From UBA7985 sp965658725 (GTDB taxonomy: Bacteria; Pseudomonadota; Alphaproteobacteria; UBA7985), in contig CBFHUI010000091.1 of assembly GCA_965658725.1 (NCBI GenBank), positions 1 to 10,229 on the forward strand: 10,229 nucleotides of DNA, in the 5' to 3' direction. Below, in pieces: positions 1 to 5,022 of this stretch; position 1 is the first letter of the stretch, and each line of letters opens with the position of its first letter. The position numbers and the translations under genes were made by a program. The notes below the pieces were generated by a model. The model had not been told where the DNA came from and ran no database searches. It worked only from the letters and a program-made list of their open reading frames with translations.

Positions 1-1
1 G

Positions 2-550
2 GCCGGGCGCTACGAGTTTCGTGGCAACGAAATCGCCGCTGCTGCCCTGCGCCATCCGCTCAGCGGGATCGAGAGCGCGAGCATCCGGGCGCGAAGCCGT
101 GCTGAGTTCCGCCTGTCCGGTGGCGGCGCACTCGCCCCCGACCCCGTCAGCCTCGCCGCCCTGCAAGCCCGTCAGCTCTACCGCCGCGCCAACGTCGTGC
201 AGACGGTGTCGCTGTCCTTTGGCGGGCAGGCGCAGAAAGGGTCGGTTGACTGGGGGCAAGCGGGCCACCGTGTGTTGAGCCAGATCACTGCCAAAGGCAT
301 AGCTGAGCAAGTCGTGACCCTCGCCCTGCCAGCGGGTCAGGCCAACAGCTTCGTCGCCCCACAAGCCCTGCAGCGGCAGATGCGCTTGCTCGCCCAAGCC
401 TTCCTTGCCAATGAAGAACACAATGGTTTCAGTGCCTTAGTCGAGGAGTTCAGCAACACCCGCCCGCTCCCCCACACGGCCCTGCGCACGCCGCAAACCA
501 TTCAGCCCAGCGCGAGCGCGCGTGATGCCGGGGTTCTAGTTGCAGGCTAG
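2..550 (+). CDS. 3' part of an unrecognised protein gene (5' end outside the window)
   Basis: The frame is open from base 2 to the TAG at 548-550, giving 182 residues of a C-terminal part; the true start is to the left. Codon use is GC-rich at third positions like the neighbouring genes, which supports real coding. I do not recognise the family. Visible features are an Arg/Ala-rich first third, a middle section with a possible beta-rich stretch (around VVQTVSLSFGG) followed by helical Ala/Gln/Leu-rich sequence, and a Pro/Ser/Thr-rich, probably disordered last 30 residues. There are no membrane segments or metal-binding motifs in the visible part. The stop codon overlaps the promoter spacer of the downstream rplM operon, so this gene is probably an independent transcription unit. 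A shorter start at the GTG at 197 is possible in principle, but the open upstream frame argues against it. Confidence 0.75.
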   Translation, partial: AGRYEFRGNEIAAAALRHPLSGIESASIRARSRAEFRLSGGGALAPDPVSLAALQARQLYRRANVVQTVSLSFGGQAQKGSVDWGQAGHRVLSQITAKGIAEQVVTLALPAGQANSFVAPQALQRQMRLLAQAFLANEEHNGFSALVEEFSNTRPLPHTALRTPQTIQPSASARDAGVLVAG

Positions 551-567
551 AGATATGGTATTATAAT
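540..567 (+). promoter_or_regulatory. Predicted sigma70-type promoter of the rplM-rpsI operon
   Basis: TTGCAG at 540-545 is a good -35 element. It is followed by a 16-bp spacer and a perfect consensus -10, TATAAT, at 562-567. Transcription would start near 574, giving a leader of about 140 nt before the rplM ATG. The spacer contains the stop codon of the upstream gene. The -10 lies inside a perfect 16-bp palindrome (556-571), described separately. The start site is inferred, not observed. Confidence 0.75.
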
Positions 568-571
568 ACCA
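556..571. promoter_or_regulatory. Perfect 16-bp palindrome covering the -10 element (possible operator)
   Basis: TGGTATTATAATACCA reads the same on both strands over all 16 bases and spans the predicted -10 of the rplM promoter. A dimeric repressor bound here would block polymerase. No regulator can be assigned from the sequence. Because the core is the AT-rich -10 itself, part of the symmetry could be chance. Confidence 0.4.
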
Positions 572-651
572 AAAATGCAATGCACTGAAAACGCTGCATT
601 TTTTCTGCTTGAAGTCCGCAAACTTCTTGATACAAACCACGCCAACTCAAG

Positions 652-680
652 GGCACCGCAGGCGATTCTGTGGTGCCTTT
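652..680 (+). promoter_or_regulatory. Leader hairpin upstream of rplM (candidate autoregulatory or attenuation structure)
   Basis: GGCACCGCAG (652-661) pairs with CTGTGGTGCC (668-677) as a 10-bp stem with one G-U pair and a 6-nt loop, followed by three T residues at 678-680. It lies within the predicted rplM leader, 36 bases before the start codon. The T run is too short for a strong terminator. In Escherichia coli L13 represses its own operon through the leader mRNA; that this hairpin plays the same part here is inference. A smaller stem, GAAGT (611-615) with ACTTC (622-626), lies upstream of it. Confidence 0.45.
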
Positions 681-713
681 GTCCGTCTCGCCATTTAACA
701 ATGGGTATACCTC

Positions 714-1175
714 ATGATTAAGTCGTTCACTGCAACGCCCAAGGACATCAAGAAGGAATGGATCCTGATTGACGCTGAAGGCGTGGTACTGGGCCGTTTG
801 GCCTCGCGCGTCGCGAACATTCTGCGCGGCAAGCACAAGGCGACCTACACGCCGCACATGGACTGCGGCGACAACGTCGTCATCATCAACGCTGAGAAGG
901 TGCGTCTGACCGGAAACAAGCGTGAGACCAAGACCTACTACTGGCACACCGGCCACCCCGGCGGCATCAAGGAGCGCAAGGCGCACCAGATCCTCGACGG
1001 TGACTACCCGGAGCGCGTGCTGACCAAAGCGATCGAGCGCATGATCCCACGCGGTCCGCTGGGCCGTCAGCAGATGAAGAACCTGCGCGTTTACGCCGGT
1101 ACCGAGCACAAGCAGGAAGCTCAGAACCCCCGCGTTTACGACTTCGCGTCCGAGAACGCGAAGAACACGCGCTAG
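714..1175 (+). CDS. rplM: 50S ribosomal protein L13
   Basis: This encodes large-subunit ribosomal protein L13, an early assembly protein that binds 23S rRNA. The 153-residue product covers the whole family. It has the N-terminal WILIDAEGVVLGRLAS block (about residues 16-31), the YTPHMDCGDNVVIINAEKV block (about 45-63), the YYWHTGHPGG segment (about 75-84) and the RMIPRGPLGRQQMKNLRVYAG block near the C-terminus. It is about ten residues longer than the E. coli protein (142 aa), mainly at the C-terminal end. The ATG at 714 follows a weak GGGT ribosome binding site and matches the usual N-terminus. It heads the rplM-rpsI operon, with 17 bases to rpsI. Expression is probably set by the promoter at 540-567 and its structured leader. 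Confidence 0.98.
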   Translation: MIKSFTATPKDIKKEWILIDAEGVVLGRLASRVANILRGKHKATYTPHMDCGDNVVIINAEKVRLTGNKRETKTYYWHTGHPGGIKERKAHQILDGDYPERVLTKAIERMIPRGPLGRQQMKNLRVYAGTEHKQEAQNPRVYDFASENAKNTR

Positions 1176-1192
1176 GCTGAGGAGCAAAAACG

Positions 1193-1693
1193 ATGAATGA
1201 AACTGTTCAAGACCTCGCAGACCTGAACCAGCTCACTGGTGAAGGCGCCGCCGCAGCAGCACCCGCTCAGGCTCCCGCGCCAACCTACGAACCCGTCCGC
1301 GACGAGTTCGGCCGCTCCTACGCAACGGGCCGCCGGAAAGAGTCCGCGGCGCGCGTATGGGTCAAGCCGGGCACCGGCGTTGTGATGATCAACGGCCGTC
1401 CGATCGACCAGTACTTCGCCCGTCCCGTGCTGCAGATGATGCTGCACCAGCCGTTTCAGGTGACGGAACGCCTGGGTCAGTTCGACGTGATGGCAACGGT
1501 CAAGGGCGGCGGTCTCTCCGGCCAAGCCGGTGCCGTCCGCCACGGCATCTCCCGCGCCCTGACGCTCTACGAACCAGAGCTGCGCCCCCTGCTGAAGAAA
1601 GTCGGCTTCCTCACCCGCGACTCCCGTCGCGTCGAGCGTAAGAAGTACGGCCGCCGCAAAGCACGCCGGAGCTTCCAGTTCTCCAAGCGCTAG
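1193..1693 (+). CDS. rpsI: 30S ribosomal protein S9
   Basis: This encodes small-subunit ribosomal protein S9, whose C-terminal tail reaches the P-site tRNA. The product is 166 residues. The conserved core begins near residue 43 with YATGRRKESAARVWVKPG and includes the GGGLSGQAGAVRHGISRAL block. It ends with the basic tail KYGRRKARRSFQFSKR, including the canonical terminal Lys-Arg. The first 40 or so residues are an acidic then Ala/Pro-rich extension absent from the roughly 130-residue E. coli protein; such extensions occur in alphaproteobacterial S9. A GAGGAG ribosome binding site precedes the ATG at 1193. The gene is co-transcribed with rplM and followed by a strong terminator. Confidence 0.98.
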   Translation: MNETVQDLADLNQLTGEGAAAAAPAQAPAPTYEPVRDEFGRSYATGRRKESAARVWVKPGTGVVMINGRPIDQYFARPVLQMMLHQPFQVTERLGQFDVMATVKGGGLSGQAGAVRHGISRALTLYEPELRPLLKKVGFLTRDSRRVERKKYGRRKARRSFQFSKR

Positions 1694-1733
1694 AATGGAT
1701 GCACAGTTTTCTTACGGGAAAACGTTGAAATTT

Positions 1734-1764
1734 AAAGGGCTAGCCAATCGGCTAGCCCTTTTTT
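1734..1764 (+). terminator. Intrinsic terminator of the rplM-rpsI operon
   Basis: AAAGGGCTAGCC (1734-1745) and its exact complement (1750-1761) form a 12-bp stem with the tetraloop AATC. A run of six T residues (1759-1764) follows. The three A residues at the stem base mean it could also act, less strongly, on the minus strand. A small hairpin, GTTTTC (1706-1711) with GAAAAC (1718-1723), lies between the rpsI stop and this terminator. Confidence 0.93.
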
Positions 1765-1809
1765 CTTTATAGCAGAATACCGTAACCATTGGCTGGGCGT
1801 TTAGCGTCG

Positions 1810-1830
1810 GTAGCAGAACTGTAGCAGAAC
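1810..1830. promoter_or_regulatory. Tandem repeat forming a candidate LexA (SOS) box
   Basis: GTAGCAGAAC occurs at 1810-1819 and again at 1821-1830, separated by one T. This gives GAAC-N7-GAAC at 1816-1830. The direct-repeat form GAAC-N7-GAAC (GTTC-N7-GTTC on the other strand) is the known LexA-binding consensus of alphaproteobacteria. A weak promoter-like pair, TTGGCT (1789-1794) and TAGCAG (1811-1816) with 16 bp between, would be blocked by it. The nearest confident gene starts about 200 bp downstream and is not a typical SOS gene, so function is uncertain. Confidence 0.35.
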
Positions 1831-1865
1831 GGAGTAGGTTGGCGCTCTGTCTGAGGTTGAAATCA

Positions 1866-1881
1866 CTGTGTTCGAACACAG
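1866..1881. repeat. Perfect 16-bp palindrome
   Basis: CTGTGTTCGAACACAG is fully self-complementary, centred between 1873 and 1874. It sits alone in the gene-free stretch, about 145 bp before the lipoprotein start. It could be an operator for a dimeric regulator or a small hairpin in a leader transcript. I cannot name a binding protein. Confidence 0.45.
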
Positions 1882-2026
1882 AGTTTGAACAGGGTGTTTG
1901 CCGGCACATGCCTCTGAACCGATATGGGTGTGGTTTCTTTTTAGCTGGCACGGGTGCTGGGGATGTTGGCTTGGGTTTGGCCGTATAGGGGCGTGACACC
2001 CTAGGCACTTGAAAAGGCACGTACCC

Positions 2027-2920
2027 ATGAAAATCCTGCTTGGCCCCTTAGGCTTGACCCTCACGCTCGGCTTGTCCGGTTGCTTTGAAAACCAAGCGTC
2101 GGGGCAGTTTGCCTCTGACCCACGCCCGGCCTTTGTCGCTGACCCCACGCCGGATTTCGTTGCCTCCCCCGGCGGTCCTGCGCCGTTCCCGCAAGGGGCC
2201 GATACGCTGTTCATTGGTCATAGCTTCTTCGTCCCCATCAGCCAGCATTTTGACGCCATCGTTGCCGACAGTGGCGCCTATCCGCAGCACAGTCACCAGT
2301 CGGTGTTCTCAGGCGGTAAGTCAGGGACGCCGGGCCAGCTTTGGGACAATCGATCCAAGCGGCAGGAGGCGACAAGCATCCTGGCACGGGGCAAGACCGA
2401 TCTCCTCGCCTTTACCCACGGCGGCCTGATAGGCAGCAGTGAGCAGGACTACCAGCGCTGGATCGATCTGGCGCTGAGCTACAATCCCAACACCGCGTTT
2501 ATGATCGGTAGCCTGTGGAGCACAGGGGGGACCAACAACACGATCGAGCAGTTCAGGGCCGAGACGAAGGCGGCCGCTGACTATGGATGGTGGATGACCC
2601 AAATCCTGCGCGAGGCCAACCCGGGGGTCGCGTTCTACCACGTCGCACACGGTCCCATGATGGTACAAATGCGCGAAGACTTTGAGGCTGGCGAGCTCGA
2701 AGACATCAACCGATTGGTCGGCCGCAGACAGCACGATGATGTTCTGTTCACGGACAGCAACCTGGGACACGCTGGTACCATGGCCAAGGACTTGATGGCT
2801 CTGGTTTGGCTGCATGAACTCTATGGCACCAAGCCCGGCAGGGTCCGAGTGCGCTGGGACGCAGAGGATACGGCGCGGCTGGTGCGTGAGGTCGTGACGC
2901 TGAACACGGGATACAATTAA
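2027..2920 (+). CDS. Lipoprotein, putative SGNH/GDSL-type hydrolase
   Basis: The 297-residue product begins with a lipoprotein signal: a hydrophobic segment ending in LSGC (residues 16-19), so Cys19 would be lipidated. After a short linker with a doubled DPxPxFVA motif comes a domain starting TLFIGHSFF, where Ser66 in GHS occupies the place of the nucleophile of GDSL block I. Near the end, DSNLGHAG places Asp243 and His248 five residues apart, as in the D-x-x-H catalytic block of SGNH hydrolases. The oxyanion blocks II and III are less clear; GGKSGTPG and the THGG/GSLW regions are candidates. Substrate is unknown; esters on sugars or lipids are typical of the superfamily. I chose ATG 2027 over TTG 2009 because it gives the compact signal peptide and has AAAAGG nine bases upstream. 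It is 68 bp ahead of the multicopper oxidase and may share its transcript. Confidence 0.7.
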   Translation: MKILLGPLGLTLTLGLSGCFENQASGQFASDPRPAFVADPTPDFVASPGGPAPFPQGADTLFIGHSFFVPISQHFDAIVADSGAYPQHSHQSVFSGGKSGTPGQLWDNRSKRQEATSILARGKTDLLAFTHGGLIGSSEQDYQRWIDLALSYNPNTAFMIGSLWSTGGTNNTIEQFRAETKAAADYGWWMTQILREANPGVAFYHVAHGPMMVQMREDFEAGELEDINRLVGRRQHDDVLFTDSNLGHAGTMAKDLMALVWLHELYGTKPGRVRVRWDAEDTARLVREVVTLNTGYN

Positions 2921-2921
2921 T

Positions 2922-2943
2922 CGCCGAGGGGGGATGCTCGGTG
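2922..2943 (+). other. Intergenic hairpin between the lipoprotein and multicopper oxidase genes
   Basis: CGCCGAG (2922-2928) can pair with CTCGGTG (2937-2943), with one G-U pair and an 8-nt G-rich loop. No T run follows, so it is not a convincing terminator. It may protect or separate parts of a shared transcript, or be incidental. Confidence 0.3.
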
Positions 2944-2988
2944 GGGTTCGAATCGTATCGTCTCATGCAATCAGCAAGGAGGCGAACG

Positions 2989-4482
2989 ATGACCGACAAT
3001 CCCGGGCAGGGACACCCTGCGCAAGCAACGTCAAGGCGCGAGGCGATCAAGCTGGTATCCGCCACTGCGTTGGGAGGGGCTTGTGCAGTGGCCCTTCCCC
3101 TGGCGGCTTCCGCGCAGTTGTTCACGGCGCACAACCGCCTTGCCATTCCGCCTCTCATCGATAGCCGCCGTGCCAACAATGACATCCAGTTGGCAATGGC
3201 GGAGCACCAGCACGCCTTCTTTCCGAACAAATGGAGCCGAACGGGCGGGTTCGGGCGATCCTTCCTTGGCCCCGCGATCCGCCTGTACAGGGGGGATGAC
3301 ACGCGTCTGCGGTTTGAAAATCAACTCCGAGAAGCCACGTCAGTCCACGGTCACGGCTTGCATGTTCCCGGATGGCTGGACGGTGGCCCTCAGTCCAGAA
3401 TTGAGCCGGGCGAAACCTGGGACATCAGCCTGCCCATTCGCCAACAGGCGTCGACGAACTGGTACCACCCACACTTGCACGGAAGCACCTCGCGGCAAGT
3501 TCACAGCGGCTTGGCGGGTCTGTATCTGATCGAGGATGAAAACTCGATGAGCCTTCCCCTTCCAAAAGACTATGGCCTCGATGACATCCCCTTGATCGTT
3601 CAGGACCGAGATTTCGAGGCCGGAATCATGGTGCCCTATCAAGCCTCACGCCGGGAGATGAAAAACGGCAAGCGGGAAGACACGGTCATCGTCAACGGCA
3701 CGGTTAACCCCTTCGTGACCGTCCCAAAGGGTTGGGTAAGGCTGCGACTGCTCAATGGATCAAACGCGCGCTTCTACGAATTTCACCTCGCAGGAGGTGA
3801 GCGGTTCTACAAGATCGCGACGGAGGGCGGTTTTCTTGATGAGCCGGTTGCTGTGACGTCCTTGCGTATGGTTCCCGGCGAGCGCAATGAGATCATGGTC
3901 AACCTTTCGGATGGCAAAACCCGGCAGCTTCTGGCGCGCATGGTTCCCTTGGATGATGACTGGTTGGACGAGCTGTTTCCCCGCACGGCGCGCGTTCTTC
4001 AAATCCGAGTTGACGAGGCGAAACGGGGACAGGGGAGATTGCCGGCTCGCTTGAACACCATCGAAAGGCTCCAGCGCGAGGACGCGCGCGTGGTCCGAAC
4101 TTTCCGCTTGCAAATGGAGCATCGCGGTCGGGGTGGTCACGGGATGCATGCGATGTTTGCCATCAATGACAAGGCAATGGATCCAGTTCGGATCGACGAA
4201 AGGGTACGCAAAGGCGACGTCGAAATTTGGCGCATCAAGCGGGATGAGATGGATCACCCGTTCCACGTCCACGGCACGTCTTTCCAGATCCTGTCCCAGC
4301 GGGGGCGATCACCCCGTCCTGCGGACACCGGGTGGAAAGATACGGTCGAGGTGGACTGGGGCTGGACAGAGTTGATCATGAAGTTTGAGCACGAAGCGAA
4401 CGATCAGTTCCCCTTCATGTATCACTGTCATATCCTCGAACACGAAGACGGCGGGATGATGGGGCAGTTCACAGTCACCTGA
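2989..4482 (+). CDS. Tat-exported multicopper oxidase, CueO-like
   Basis: A 497-residue three-domain multicopper oxidase that couples substrate oxidation (probably Cu(I), possibly phenolics) to reduction of O2 to water in the periplasm. The N-terminus has a twin-arginine signal (SRREAIK at residues 15-21, hydrophobic stretch, ASA-Q cleavage near 42). All copper ligands are present. H120/H122 and H160/H162 lie in cupredoxin domain 1. H423, H426 and H428 (HPFHVHG) and H479-C480-H481, H485 and M490 (HCHILEHEDGGM) lie in domain 3. Spacing within each set equals E. coli CueO (H101/103, H141/143; H443 to M510). The stretch between the two sets is about 39 residues shorter, consistent with loss of the Met-rich insert that covers the CueO T1 site; only a short HGMHAM remnant region stands there. 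An AAGGAGG six bases before ATG 2989 fixes the start over the upstream GTG 2941. Confidence 0.93.
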   Translation: MTDNPGQGHPAQATSRREAIKLVSATALGGACAVALPLAASAQLFTAHNRLAIPPLIDSRRANNDIQLAMAEHQHAFFPNKWSRTGGFGRSFLGPAIRLYRGDDTRLRFENQLREATSVHGHGLHVPGWLDGGPQSRIEPGETWDISLPIRQQASTNWYHPHLHGSTSRQVHSGLAGLYLIEDENSMSLPLPKDYGLDDIPLIVQDRDFEAGIMVPYQASRREMKNGKREDTVIVNGTVNPFVTVPKGWVRLRLLNGSNARFYEFHLAGGERFYKIATEGGFLDEPVAVTSLRMVPGERNEIMVNLSDGKTRQLLARMVPLDDDWLDELFPRTARVLQIRVDEAKRGQGRLPARLNTIERLQREDARVVRTFRLQMEHRGRGGHGMHAMFAINDKAMDPVRIDERVRKGDVEIWRIKRDEMDHPFHVHGTSFQILSQRGRSPRPADTGWKDTVEVDWGWTELIMKFEHEANDQFPFMYHCHILEHEDGGMMGQFTVT

Positions 4483-4485
4483 TGG

Positions 4486-4514
4486 CCGGGCGTCGGCCTC
4501 CCGCCCGAGGCTTT
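4486..4514. terminator. Possible weak bidirectional terminator between convergent genes
   Basis: GCCTC (4496-4500) pairs with GAGGC (4507-4511) with a 6-nt loop and three T residues after it on the plus strand. An alternative stem, CGGGCG (4487-4492) with CGCCCG (4502-4507), overlaps it. The element fills the 30-bp gap between the multicopper oxidase stop and the rrf2 stop, where a terminator for both would be expected. The T run is short, so strength is doubtful. Confidence 0.35.
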
Positions 4515-4923
4515 AGTGCGGCTGGTGCTGGATTTCGGCGATCGACGTCTCACCCAGCCGCGCCACCAAGGCATCCTCGATTTCCCGCAACACGCCGTGG
4601 ACTTTGTGCTGCAGTGCACTTTCCAGCGAGCAGTCGTTGGTCTCCAGCGCTTCGTCCGGTGCAATAACGCTTTCTTCCAGCGCCTGATAGATATGAGCCA
4701 GCGTGATGTTCTGCGCGGCCTTGGCCAATTGCCAGCCACCTGAGTGGCCTTTCTTGGCGTCCAAAAGCCCCGCCTTGGCCAGCTTCCCCAGCGTGCGTCG
4801 GACGACGACAGGGTTTGTGTTGGCGTGCACGGCAATCTCAGCAGACGTCCAAAAGCGCTCCGGTTCTCCTGCCATATGACTGAGGCTGTGAAAGGCCAGA
4901 GCAAGGCGACTGTTGCGTTTCAT
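4513..4923 (-). CDS. Rrf2-family transcriptional regulator
   Basis: A 136-residue winged-helix regulator of the Rrf2 family. Residues 3-14 (RNSRLALAFHSL) match the usual start. The helix-turn-helix lies at about 26-50 (TSAEIAVHANTNPVVVRRTLGKLAKAG), followed by the wing GHSGGWQLAKAA at 59-70, matching the Rrf2 G-x-x-GG-x-x-L pattern. The C-terminal half is helical and would form the dimer. There is only one cysteine, Cys98, so the three-Cys iron-sulfur site of IscR/NsrR/RsrR-type members cannot form; a thiol switch or ligand-sensing mode like other clusterless members is more likely. An AGGA sits about eight bases before the start on the minus strand. The gene is divergent from the COG0523 GTPase and convergent with the multicopper oxidase. 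The duplicated repeat in the divergent gap is its probable operator. Confidence 0.9.
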   Translation of the reverse strand: MKRNSRLALAFHSLSHMAGEPERFWTSAEIAVHANTNPVVVRRTLGKLAKAGLLDAKKGHSGGWQLAKAAQNITLAHIYQALEESVIAPDEALETNDCSLESALQHKVHGVLREIEDALVARLGETSIAEIQHQPH

Positions 4924-4946
4924 GGATGCGGTCCTGTTGGTTTTAG

Positions 4947-4999
4947 GTAACTGGGTCAGTTGCCAAAGATAAGTAACTCTGTCAGTTTCTTGATATCAA
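4947..4999. promoter_or_regulatory. Duplicated operator-like repeats in the rrf2/COG0523 divergent gap
   Basis: GTAACTGGGTCAGTT (4947-4961) and GTAACTCTGTCAGTT (4973-4987) are 13 of 15 identical and 26 bp apart, about two and a half helical turns. Each has inverted symmetry: AACTG-GGT-CAGTT is a perfect 5+5 inverted repeat in the first and AACT/AGTT in the second. A perfect palindrome, TTGATATCAA (4990-4999), follows. Lying 24-76 bp upstream of both start codons, they are well placed for a dimeric regulator controlling both genes. The Rrf2 product is the natural candidate; this is inference. I could not assign -35/-10 elements firmly. Confidence 0.6.
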
Positions 5000-5022
5000 C
5001 GACTTAGCGCAGGGTTGCCATC

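Larger units (their letters stand above)
1765..2026. other. Gene-free stretch between rpsI terminator and the SGNH lipoprotein
   Basis: No gene is convincing here. The stretch holds three copies of TAGCAGAA (1770, 1811, 1822), the last two as a tandem repeat that makes a GAAC-N7-GAAC site. It also has a perfect palindrome at 1866-1881, and a 26-codon open frame (1908-1988) without a ribosome binding site. I found no tRNA: the GTTCGAA at 1870-1876 resembles a T-loop, but no cloverleaf fits around it. A promoter for the downstream lipoprotein gene is expected in this stretch, but I cannot place it with confidence. Confidence 0.6.

Noticed and set aside
571..604. Intrinsic terminator for the left-edge gene formed by AAAAATGCA and TGCATTTTT
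   Set aside because: The stem is almost all A-T with only a TGCA core and a 15-nt loop, and it overlaps the predicted transcription start of rplM; a weak read-in terminator cannot be excluded but is not supported.
561..1187. Minus-strand open frame of 208 codons opposite rplM
   Set aside because: It lies opposite the fully conserved L13 gene and has no recognisable product.
1874..1890. A second GAAC...GAAC pair resembling a LexA box
   Set aside because: The gap between the two GAAC units is nine bases, not the seven required by the alphaproteobacterial consensus.
1840..1890. Possible tRNA, suggested by GTTCGAA
   Set aside because: The bases around it form only the simple palindrome; no acceptor, D-arm or anticodon stem with correct spacing can be built.
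1801..2214. Minus-strand open frames in the gap after rpsI extending under the lipoprotein gene
   Set aside because: They overlap the lipoprotein signal sequence, show no family resemblance and lack ribosome binding sites.
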